Shown piece by piece: positions 1-6,643 of a stretch of DNA of 10,462 nt (position 1 is the stretch's first letter; each line of letters starts with the position of its first letter). The stretch is from JAQBDA01 sp032124675 (GTDB lineage: Bacteria; Chloroflexota; Anaerolineae; Anaerolineales; UBA4823): contig JAQBDA010000164.1 of NCBI GenBank assembly GCA_032124675.1, forward strand, positions 1 through 10,462. The letters run 5' to 3'. Position numbers and translations under genes: made by a program. The notes beneath the pieces were generated by a model. The model was given only the letters and a program-made list of their open reading frames with translations, did not search any database and was not told where the DNA came from.

Positions 1-1
1 C

Positions 2-889
2 ATGGTCGTTATCCTGCCATCATTAGCACTTCTATTTATGCACTCATCGCATGGTGCTGGCGGTGCCTGGCTCCCTGCACCGAGGGATATCCTGGCATTA
101 TTTTCGCTATGGATGGTGGGACTCAGCCCGGTACGGGAGTATTTTCTGGACAGCGCCAACCTGGTGCTGCCCTCGCTTGCTGCTCTGTCAACAACCGCAT
201 GGATCGCTTTAGGAGCGGCGGTTTACGGTCTGCCGGCTGTGTGGGGCATGTACCAGGCATGGATGCGAAAGAACAGCTACCAGGTAGAGGTCATACTGAC
301 ATTGATGCTGATTTTATTGCCCATTGCACTGGTCTATGGCGTGGGTGTCATAACAGCACAACGCGTGTGGGCCTTCAAACCCTTCCTTGGCTCTGCCTAC
401 CTTTTTTACATCTGGGCTGGTATTGGTATCGGCTCATTAAAGATTTCCCTACTCAGGAAATCTTTTGGGGCTGCGGTCATTATTATCGCATTGTTATCCT
501 TGTGGCCGTACCACAACACCTGGCAGAAAAGCCTCGCTGCCAAGTCTTTTGATGCTCTGCCTGAATTAACTGATATGGACGCAATAATAATTGAACCAGT
601 CTATCAGTCACCGCTGGTGTTTTACTACCTGGATAATACAATACCAACCTATGCTATCAGCGTAAAGGATAATAATCGGGCTACAATTTTCCGAATTCTG
701 CCTTCGGATCAGGACAAATACGGATCCTTTCAAAAAACAAACTGCAAAGACCTGTCATCGATTCGTAATCTTTGGGTGTATGAATACAACGATACCACGC
801 TTGAAATCTTAAAAAGATGGCCAGATTGTGTCATGGCCAGGGACCTTTGGGGCTTCCAGGAAAATCAATGGCAACGAATCAAACCCTAG
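2..889 (+). CDS. Polytopic membrane protein, C-terminal part; GT39/ArnT-like glycosyltransferase (5'-partial)
   Basis: Open from the first bases of the window to a TAG at 887-889. The ATG at position 2 is probably internal, because the protein begins in the middle of a hydrophobic segment and no upstream sequence is visible. The visible 295 residues contain several membrane segments (roughly residues 1-14, 27-42, 56-78, 95-117, 126-147, 153-168) and then a soluble C-terminal region of about 120 residues. The stretch VWAFKPFLGSAYLFYIWAG resembles the late membrane region of GT39/ArnT-type lipid-linked-sugar glycosyltransferases, and a small soluble C-terminal domain is also usual there. The catalytic N-terminal half, with the acidic motif in the first outer loop, lies outside the window, so activity cannot be judged. 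The 3' half is much richer in A+T than the rest of the window: I count 47 G/C in bases 541-660. It could instead be a non-enzymatic membrane protein of similar topology. Confidence 0.6.
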   Translation: MVVILPSLALLFMHSSHGAGGAWLPAPRDILALFSLWMVGLSPVREYFLDSANLVLPSLAALSTTAWIALGAAVYGLPAVWGMYQAWMRKNSYQVEVILTLMLILLPIALVYGVGVITAQRVWAFKPFLGSAYLFYIWAGIGIGSLKISLLRKSFGAAVIIIALLSLWPYHNTWQKSLAAKSFDALPELTDMDAIIIEPVYQSPLVFYYLDNTIPTYAISVKDNNRATIFRILPSDQDKYGSFQKTNCKDLSSIRNLWVYEYNDTTLEILKRWPDCVMARDLWGFQENQWQRIKP

Positions 890-895
890 TACCCT

Positions 896-913
896 GGAGA
901 TTTTCATATCTCC
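896..913 (+). terminator. Weak hairpin after the first gene
   Basis: GGAGAT and ATCTCC form a perfect 6-bp inverted repeat around a 6-nt loop, beginning 7 nt after the TAG of the upstream gene. No T-run follows; the next bases are CGCATCACG. It is therefore at best a poor intrinsic terminator and may be chance. Confidence 0.2.
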
Positions 914-936
914 CGCATCACGACCCAAATAGCCTC

Positions 937-965
937 TGGAAAGTGTAACGATTCCCGGCTATACT
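937..965 (+). promoter_or_regulatory. Candidate sigma-70-type promoter for the secreted-protein pair
   Basis: TGGAAA at 937-942 (4 of 6 matches to TTGACA) and TATACT at 960-965 (5 of 6 to TATAAT) are separated by exactly 17 nt. Transcription would start near 972, giving a leader of about 30-40 nt before the ATG codons at 1005 and 1011. A second -10-like TATAGT lies at 968-973 but has no decent -35 partner. The site sits in the only sizeable plus-strand gap ahead of the paralogous pair. Confidence 0.35.
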
Positions 966-1004
966 GCTATAGTGTATGGGAACCTACAATCTTTGCAGGG
1001 ATAG

Positions 1005-2588
1005 ATGTGTATGTTGATCATTCATCGAAGTCTAAAAATAACATCTGGCCTCATCTTTTTGATCTTTGTGGGCTTCGTCGGGAGTGTAGTTGCCCGTGCG
1101 GAGACCAGCGCGCGGTTCGAGAGGTTATCGACTCTTGGAGATCACAATCTCCAGCCCCCCCCGCCTACGCCCGATCCATCCCAGGTGATCAGCGTATGCA
1201 GCCAGCATGCCCCAAAATGCCCGCTCGACCCGCAGACCTGGCCCGGAGAGCCGGACGGCTGGCAGTACACCGGCAAAAAATGGACCTGGTATCCATATAC
1301 CATCAACCGCTTCAACCGCCACACAATCTGGGAATACAGCCAGCCATATATGGGCACGAACACGGCCTTTGCTGACCAGCGCGAAGACCATTATTCGGAT
1401 TACACTAACTCGCCGGATGAATACCCGCTCGTCCAGGGACGCAAACCTAAAACCTACGACTGGGAGCGCTGGATGCCGGTCGGTGATAATTTCAAGGTGA
1501 TGCAGCTGGGCAGCAGCAGCGAGGCAAGGTCATACCTGCTGGGTGAGACAGACTGCTCGACCGGGATCTTCTACCCGGTGGTTGACCATACCAGACCCTA
1601 CTTCAGCACACCGATGTACACCAACCGCTGGGGTGAGTGCACCGGCGGTGGTTATGTTGCTGCCTACCTGAACGAGCTGTGGGGTGAGCCGCTCTCGCGG
1701 CAGCGTCTGGCTCAGTGTGATGACAAGATCAAAGGCGTGCCGGCGCAATTCAGCCCGGTGGGCAATATCGTCTGCAAGATAAGCCCATACGTGGGAACGG
1801 TTTACCAGCGCTATATCTTCGGTCCCAAACGGGAGGGCAGCCGCCCGAGTGTGGGCTGCGAGGCGGTCCTGTATGCCTGGGGGTGGACCGAGCCAGAGAG
1901 CCCCACAAGCGGGCAGGATTATCAGGCCTGGTTCCGCAACGGCGAGCTGCGCTTCACGCGCTGGTATGAGCTTTCGCGGAAAGCATCACCGGACAGCCCA
2001 CCCGCGCCGGATGACCACGTCTGGTGGAACCATAATTGTGAGGGCGCCTGGACCGGTGAAGGAAACTGGCTGTACTCGGGCACCTTCCGGACGGGGCAGA
2101 CTGTCTATCACGATCAGGCGGAACTGCCGGTACTGACCGTTGCCGAGGTCACTCCCGCCGGTGGGGTGCTGCGCCTGGAGGGGATCGGCGCGACGTACAT
2201 CTTTTCGAGAGGTACATTCAGCGAGACGGTGCGCATAGTCGAGTACGCTCCCGAGCAGATGGAAATCCCGCCGACTGGCGGATTGGTCAGAGTGGGTGCA
2301 GTATTCCGCATCTTTGCTGAGCTTGAGGCGGGTTCCGAGATCGTCCAACCTAAAATACCCTACCAGGTGGGCATCCAGTACGATCCTGCCCTTTTAGACG
2401 GTGCATCACCAGCCAGTAGCGTGGGGCTGTATTCCTGGGATGGCTACACCTGGCTGCGCGAGCCGACCAGCACGGTTGACAAGCAGGCGAACACCGTCCG
2501 AGCAGCCCCGGCGCACTTCTCGCTTTGGGCTTTGATGGCAGAGAACAGCCATCACTACCCGCCCCGTGTCCAGACCCGGCGCAGGTAA
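1005..2588 (+). CDS. Secreted Cys/Trp-rich protein of unrecognised family, copy 1 of a tandem pair
   Basis: The 527-residue product has a signal peptide: a basic n-region, a hydrophobic core at about residues 15-30, and a likely cleavage after the ARA ending at residue 32. A Pro-rich linker (51-58) follows. The core (about 63-375) is rich in Trp, Tyr and Gly and carries eight Cys after the signal peptide (65, 72, 184, 212, 238, 257, 285, 345). Landmarks are CSQHAPKCP, GEPDGWQYTGKKW, GDNFKVMQLG, CTGGGYVAA, CKISPYVG, GCEAVLYAWGW, WFRNGELRFTRWY and DDHVWW. I recognise no enzyme motif. Residues about 380-510 look like a ZU5-like beta region (TPAGG start) ending in YSWDGYTWL and HFSLWA. Starts at 1005 and 1011 are both possible; AGGG at 997-1000 lies 4 or 10 nt upstream, so neither is favoured. 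The last residues, HHYPPRVQTRRR, look like a decayed form of the YLP tail in copy 2. It is probably co-transcribed with copy 2. Function unknown; a surface or adhesive role is only a guess. Confidence 0.8.
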   Translation: MCMLIIHRSLKITSGLIFLIFVGFVGSVVARAETSARFERLSTLGDHNLQPPPPTPDPSQVISVCSQHAPKCPLDPQTWPGEPDGWQYTGKKWTWYPYTINRFNRHTIWEYSQPYMGTNTAFADQREDHYSDYTNSPDEYPLVQGRKPKTYDWERWMPVGDNFKVMQLGSSSEARSYLLGETDCSTGIFYPVVDHTRPYFSTPMYTNRWGECTGGGYVAAYLNELWGEPLSRQRLAQCDDKIKGVPAQFSPVGNIVCKISPYVGTVYQRYIFGPKREGSRPSVGCEAVLYAWGWTEPESPTSGQDYQAWFRNGELRFTRWYELSRKASPDSPPAPDDHVWWNHNCEGAWTGEGNWLYSGTFRTGQTVYHDQAELPVLTVAEVTPAGGVLRLEGIGATYIFSRGTFSETVRIVEYAPEQMEIPPTGGLVRVGAVFRIFAELEAGSEIVQPKIPYQVGIQYDPALLDGASPASSVGLYSWDGYTWLREPTSTVDKQANTVRAAPAHFSLWALMAENSHHYPPRVQTRRR

Positions 2589-2611
2589 TCCAGGACACTA
2601 ACCGTTCATGC

Positions 2612-2619
2612 AGAGGGAG
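2612..2619 (+). promoter_or_regulatory. Ribosome binding site that favours a GTG start at 2626
   Basis: AGAGGGAG ends 6 nt before GTG at 2626, which is a near-ideal spacing. It lies inside the first codons if the ATG at 2608 were used, and that ATG has no purine-rich stretch in front of it (CACTAACCGTTC). Translation from 2626 also puts Lys-Lys close to the N-terminus, as expected of a signal peptide. Confidence 0.65.
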
Positions 2620-2625
2620 CTTGCT

Positions 2626-4206
2626 GTGTCAAACAAAAAAGAAGCACTCATAGTATCGCTCGTATTGACGATCTCATTATTTTTACTGGCATTCGTAAGA
2701 GCAGCCTCTCTCCAAGGAGAAGGAAGCCAAATTCCAGATATCAGTAGCTCCGCGGACTCTGTTTACTCTGCGGTGAGAACTGAAATTGACCCAAAATCAG
2801 ACGTCAGTCCTGCCCAGACGCTCAGCATCTGCAGTCAGCACGCTCCGAAGTGCCCACTTACCGCCGCCGGCTGGCTGGGTGAGCCAGACGGCTGGCAGTA
2901 CACCGGCAAGAAATGGATCTGGGTGCCAGACACGAGGGACTTAAACCGCAGCGTTGTCTGGGAATACAGCCAGCCCTATTCCGGAAGCACACAAGAATAT
3001 TTTGGGCAGCGGGAAGATCACTATGCCTTCTGCTCTGGCGACCCAGATGACTGCTCGCTGATAGGTGGCACAAAGCCCGTGACCTATGATTGGGAGCGCT
3101 GGCTGCAGGTAGGCGATAACTTCAAAGTCATGCAGCTCGGCGTCGAAAGCGAAAACGAATCCCATAAAATCGGTGATGTGGATTGCGACAGTGGCATTTA
3201 TTACCCGGTGGTGGACCATACCACGCCGTATGCATACACCCCGATGTACAGCGACATTTCAGGCGCATGCACGGGGGGCGGCTATGTGGCGGCGCACCTC
3301 AGCGAGCTGTGGGGGGAGCCGCTCTCGCAGAAGCGGCTGGCGCTGTGCGACAACACTGTAAATGGCATGCCAGCAGATTTGAGCCAGGCGGGAAACACCA
3401 TCTGCAAGATAAGTCCGTACGTAGGGGTGGTGTTCCAGCGCTACCTCTTCGACTCTGCGCCGCCCAACAACATGCCCGGTTTGGGCTGCGAGGCAGTCCT
3501 ATATGCGTGGGGTTGGAGCGAGCCGCGCTCTCCCGCTTCCGGTCAGCAGTACCAGACCTGGTTCCGCAACGGAGAGCTGCGCTTCACCCGCTGGTATAAT
3601 CTCACCAACCAGATGACCGCAGGGGATATCCCCCAACCGGATGACCACGTCTGGTGGGACAGCCGCTGCCAATCAGCCTGGACGGAGGAAGGCAACTGGC
3701 TGTACACGGGTACGTTCCGCGTGGGGGATGCAGAGTACCAGGATCAGGCTGCGCTTGCCGTACCGAGTAAGACGGAAATCACACCCGTCGGCGGGCAGGT
3801 GATCCTTCCGGGGAGCGGAGCGCAGTACATCTTTCCTGCAGGGGTGTTTACCCAGACGGTACAGGTCGTGTCCTATCTGCCGGACCAGGCGGAGCTGCCG
3901 CCAACGGATGGGCGCTTCAAGATTGCCCCTGCTCATTACATATTCGCAGAGACGCCTGCCGGTCAGGTGCTGGGGAATCCAGCCGCACCCTACACAATAA
4001 CACTATCCTATTCAGACCAGATTGGAAGCCTGGAAAACAGCCTGGCATTTTATTCCTGGGATGGCTATCAATGGCTCAAAGAACCCTCCAGCCAGGTGGA
4101 TATCGGCAGCAATACCCTGACCGCGATGCCGGATCACTTCTCGCTGTGGGCTGCGATGGTGGATGGGCGCAGGGTTTATCTGCCCGCTGTTCTGCTTGCT
4201 AAATAG
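2626..4206 (+). CDS. Secreted Cys/Trp-rich protein, copy 2 of the tandem pair
   Basis: A paralogue of the preceding gene, starting 37 nt after its stop. I place the start at GTG 2626 because of the ribosome binding site at 2612-2619; an in-frame ATG at 2608 would add six residues. The product is about 526 residues: signal peptide with KK and a hydrophobic run ending in AFVRA, a variable linker of about 35 residues, then the same core (CSQHAPKCP, GEPDGWQYTGKKW, TYDWERW, GDNFKVMQLG, CTGGGYVAA, CKISPYVG, GCEAVLYAWGW, WFRNGELRFTRWY, DDHVWW) and the same C-terminal beta region with TPVGG, YSWDGYQWL and HFSLWA. All eight Cys of copy 1 are kept, and two more lie in an insertion-like stretch (FCSGDPDDCS), probably forming an extra disulfide. 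It ends in RRVYLPAVLLAK, which I read as a C-terminal tail motif. Identity to copy 1 is high across the core and low in the signal peptide and linker, the pattern of a duplicated exported protein. I recognise no catalytic motif; function unknown. Confidence 0.82.
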   Translation: MSNKKEALIVSLVLTISLFLLAFVRAASLQGEGSQIPDISSSADSVYSAVRTEIDPKSDVSPAQTLSICSQHAPKCPLTAAGWLGEPDGWQYTGKKWIWVPDTRDLNRSVVWEYSQPYSGSTQEYFGQREDHYAFCSGDPDDCSLIGGTKPVTYDWERWLQVGDNFKVMQLGVESENESHKIGDVDCDSGIYYPVVDHTTPYAYTPMYSDISGACTGGGYVAAHLSELWGEPLSQKRLALCDNTVNGMPADLSQAGNTICKISPYVGVVFQRYLFDSAPPNNMPGLGCEAVLYAWGWSEPRSPASGQQYQTWFRNGELRFTRWYNLTNQMTAGDIPQPDDHVWWDSRCQSAWTEEGNWLYTGTFRVGDAEYQDQAALAVPSKTEITPVGGQVILPGSGAQYIFPAGVFTQTVQVVSYLPDQAELPPTDGRFKIAPAHYIFAETPAGQVLGNPAAPYTITLSYSDQIGSLENSLAFYSWDGYQWLKEPSSQVDIGSNTLTAMPDHFSLWAAMVDGRRVYLPAVLLAK

Positions 4207-4220
4207 AGATTAGTAGGTTG

Positions 4221-4257
4221 GGATGTTTAGCGGTGGCGCTGCTGCCGCTAAACATCC
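4221..4257 (+). terminator. Strong inverted repeat between convergent genes, probable terminator
   Basis: GGATGTTTAGCGG (4221-4233) and CCGCTAAACATCC (4245-4257) are perfect 13-bp inverted arms. In RNA the stem can grow inward by two G-U and two G-C pairs to a 3-nt GCU loop, and outward by three more pairs. It starts 14 nt after the stop of copy 2 and ends 29 nt before the stop of the convergent glycosyltransferase gene. The plus-strand tail is TAAAAATATTATT, only moderately T-rich. The minus-strand tail (CAACCTACTAATC) is not T-rich, so termination of the plus-strand pair is better supported than bidirectional action. Confidence 0.6.
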
Positions 4258-4286
4258 TAAAAATATTATTGTCAGCTCGAGCTGCG

Positions 4287-5501
4287 CTAAGCCAGATATA
4301 CCTTCTCTAAATCCCTTGCCAGGGCATCCCAATAGTACCCCTCGGCGCGCTGTAAGCCGCGCTGTGCCAGGGATCGAGCCAGCCCATCGTCTTGCAGCAC
4401 CAGCAGGATCTGGCCTGCCAGAGATTCGGGGTCGCCTGGGCTTGCAAGCAGCCCCGCGGTTGCTTCGCTGGCGCTGTCGCCGGCTAATAAACGCCTCCGG
4501 TCGCCCACGTCACAGGTGACGAAGGGCACCCCGCATGCCCAGCTCTCGAACAGCTTGAGCGGCGAGCGTCCGCGCGCTGCGCCATCATCCAGCACCGGGT
4601 CGACCGAGACATGCGCCAGGTGGTAGTACTGCGCCACCCGGTCTGGAGCGATGCGACCGCAGAAGACCACCGATGACTCTATCTCCATCTGGCGCGCCAG
4701 ATCCACCAGGCGCGGATAGTCATCTCCGCCGCCGACCAGCAGCAAGATGCTGTTTGGGGCCTGCTGCCGCAGGATGGCAAAAGCCTGGAACAGCAGGTCG
4801 ACCGGATGACCGGGACGGCTCAAGCTGCCAACGAATGCCACCACCTGCTTACCATCCAGACCGAGCTCGCTGTGCAGCGCGGCCAGCTCTGCCGGGTCAG
4901 GTTCTAAGAATCGCTCCCGGTCGATGCCATTGGAGATATAACTGATTTGCTGGGGAGCAACGCCCAGTCCAATAAGCCGGTCTCGGGTGAAAAAGGTATT
5001 GGTGGTGATGTGCTGGACGCGGAACGGCATGCGGTCTTCGAAGAACGTCACCCCGCTTTTCTGCCAGGCGGATCGGAAATGCCCCACACCGGCTTCGTAA
5101 TCGTCGCAATCCAGGAACACCGTCCGGCCGCGCAGCCACTTCGCGCCCAGACCTGCCAGGCTGTTCATCGGGTGCGGCTTGCCGATGTGAATGACGTCCG
5201 CCTGGCTGGATAACGCAGATTGCAGCAGCCGCCAGGTAGCCCGTGCAGTGACCTGCAGCAGCTCCAAGCTGCCGTAATAGGTTTTTAGATTGCCTTGCTT
5301 GCGCACGTGCATGGGAGCCACATACTCAACTGCTGCAGCGCCGATCATCCGGCGCTTCTCGCTCAGCTTGTCATACGCGCTGTGCAGGGCGGCCACCTGC
5401 ACCTGGTGCCCCAGGGCTGCCAGCTCGCGGGCCATGGGCGCGTACCTGCCCAGCCCGCTGGGGCTTTCCAGGTCCTGGGTGAGCAGGAAGAGGATATTCA
5501 T
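4287..5501 (-). CDS. GT4-family (GT-B fold) glycosyltransferase
   Basis: The 404-residue product has the usual length and two-domain layout of retaining GT4 enzymes, which move a sugar from a nucleotide donor onto a lipid-linked or oligosaccharide acceptor in the cytoplasm. The N-terminal Rossmann domain opens with MNILFLLTQD and a Gly-rich acceptor loop (SGLGRY, residues 15-20), followed by MARELAALGH. The domain junction holds ISNGIDRERF (189-198). The C-terminal donor domain shows VVAFVGSLSRPGHPVDLLFQ (220-239), LLLVGGGDD (253-261) and SPLKLFESWACGVPFVTCDVG (313-333), the region corresponding to the nucleotide-sugar-binding E-x7-E element; the first Glu is replaced in this subfamily by a PLKLFE form. 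The start codon overlaps the TGA of the upstream gene as ATGA (5498-5501), with no clear ribosome binding site, so translation is probably coupled. Last gene of the minus-strand operon. Donor and acceptor cannot be assigned. Confidence 0.9.
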   Translation of the reverse strand: MNILFLLTQDLESPSGLGRYAPMARELAALGHQVQVAALHSAYDKLSEKRRMIGAAAVEYVAPMHVRKQGNLKTYYGSLELLQVTARATWRLLQSALSSQADVIHIGKPHPMNSLAGLGAKWLRGRTVFLDCDDYEAGVGHFRSAWQKSGVTFFEDRMPFRVQHITTNTFFTRDRLIGLGVAPQQISYISNGIDRERFLEPDPAELAALHSELGLDGKQVVAFVGSLSRPGHPVDLLFQAFAILRQQAPNSILLLVGGGDDYPRLVDLARQMEIESSVVFCGRIAPDRVAQYYHLAHVSVDPVLDDGAARGRSPLKLFESWACGVPFVTCDVGDRRRLLAGDSASEATAGLLASPGDPESLAGQILLVLQDDGLARSLAQRGLQRAEGYYWDALARDLEKVYLA

Positions 5502-6643
5502 GGCTGTGGGGTTAGCTCTTCCAGGTGGCGGGCGAACTGCTCTCCGATGCGGGTCACATCGAAGTGCTGGTGGAATATGCGCATGCCGTTTTCTGCCAGC
5601 TGCTGGCGTAATCCGGGGTCGGCTCGCAGCACGAGGATGGAATCTGCCAGCGATTGCGGGTCGCCGCGCCGGCTGAGATACAGGTGGACACCGTGCTCCA
5701 GCACTTCCGGCAGAGCCGGTGTACGGGCGCTGACCACCGGCTTGTGCATGGCAAAGCCCTCGTAGATCTTGTTGTTATTGGTCAGCAGGTTCTGCTGTGT
5801 GGCACCGAACACCCCCAGCACCAGATCAGACCGGGCGATATGGGCTGCCAGGTCCGGCCTGTCCAGCCAGTCGATGAAGATCACATGATCCAGGTTGAAC
5901 TCCTGAGCCAAGGCCCTGGCTTTGGGGAGGTCGGGACCCGTGCCGACCATTTCAAATGTCACTGCTTCCTGGGCCAGCAGTCGCGCTGCCTGAAGGATGG
6001 TCTCCACCCCGTGGTTGGGGATATAAGAGCCGTAATAAATCACGCGGAAGTCGGCTAACTCACCTGGTTCCGGCTGATGTGGCTCAATGGGGTAAAAATA
6101 GCGGTCATCCGCTCCGATCTGCACGATGCGGAAGCGGGATGTATCGATGTGGTGGTTCTCCCCGAACCACTCGATGAACTGGTGTGTATCCAGCAGCAGC
6201 ATATCCGGCAGCCTGCAAGCCAGGCGCTCCATGCGACGGATCAGCTCCACGGTGAAGCGGCTGCGCTGCTGGATGCCGCGTTCGGTAGTGATCAAATACA
6301 GCGAATTCAGCACGTCCCATACCAGCGGCTTACTGCGCAGCCGCGCCAGCAGCCAGGCGGGGAAGACATCCACGTGTCCGGGGTAGCCCACCACCAGGAT
6401 GTCGTACTTCCCAATCTGGCGGTAATTCATCAACAGCTGCACATAGGTGCTCACAAGACGCCACAAGAATGACAGGTTCATCCAGCCACCGCTGGCAGCC
6501 TGCACCCGGTCCTCAACACCGTGCCACAGGGCTATGTGGCACTCCACGACCTCGATGCCTGCCCTACGCAGACCTTCGATCAGGATCTGGTTGCGAGCGT
6601 ATTCAGCCCGGTAGGTGCCGAAATATACCACCCGCAGGCTCAT
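5498..6643 (-). CDS. GT4-family glycosyltransferase, second copy in the operon
   Basis: A 381-residue GT-B enzyme. The N-terminal domain begins MSLRVVYFGTYR and contains DILVVGYPGHVDVF (81-94) and KPLVWDVLNSLY (105-116). The domain linker is followed by FRVIYYGSYIPNHGVETILQ (199-218), a standard start of the GT4 donor domain, then FEMVGTGPDLPKARALA (230-246), VIFIDWLDRPDLAAHIARSD (254-273) and NKIYEGFAMHKPVVSARTPA (291-310), the donor-binding region with Lys292 and Glu295. It is clearly distinct in sequence from the neighbouring GT4, so the two probably add different sugars or make different linkages. The ATG (6641-6643) overlaps the TGA of the 843-residue membrane protein gene as ATGA. GAGGTG lies 8 nt upstream inside that gene, so it has both a ribosome binding site and translational coupling. 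Cytoplasmic or membrane-associated; no signal peptide. Confidence 0.9.
   Translation of the reverse strand: MSLRVVYFGTYRAEYARNQILIEGLRRAGIEVVECHIALWHGVEDRVQAASGGWMNLSFLWRLVSTYVQLLMNYRQIGKYDILVVGYPGHVDVFPAWLLARLRSKPLVWDVLNSLYLITTERGIQQRSRFTVELIRRMERLACRLPDMLLLDTHQFIEWFGENHHIDTSRFRIVQIGADDRYFYPIEPHQPEPGELADFRVIYYGSYIPNHGVETILQAARLLAQEAVTFEMVGTGPDLPKARALAQEFNLDHVIFIDWLDRPDLAAHIARSDLVLGVFGATQQNLLTNNNKIYEGFAMHKPVVSARTPALPEVLEHGVHLYLSRRGDPQSLADSILVLRADPGLRQQLAENGMRIFHQHFDVTRIGEQFARHLEELTPQP

Noticed and set aside
109..552. Plus-strand open frame inside the first gene, other frame
   Set aside because: It overlaps completely the hydrophobic GT39-like reading frame and has no motif of its own.
1005..4206. 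Reading the tandem pair as one frameshifted gene or as a mobile-element duplication
   Set aside because: Each copy has its own signal peptide, stop and C-terminal domain, and no terminal inverted repeats or transposase are present.
4223..4519. Short plus-strand frame starting inside the inverted repeat
   Set aside because: It starts within the hairpin and is otherwise antisense to the C-terminus of the GT4 gene.
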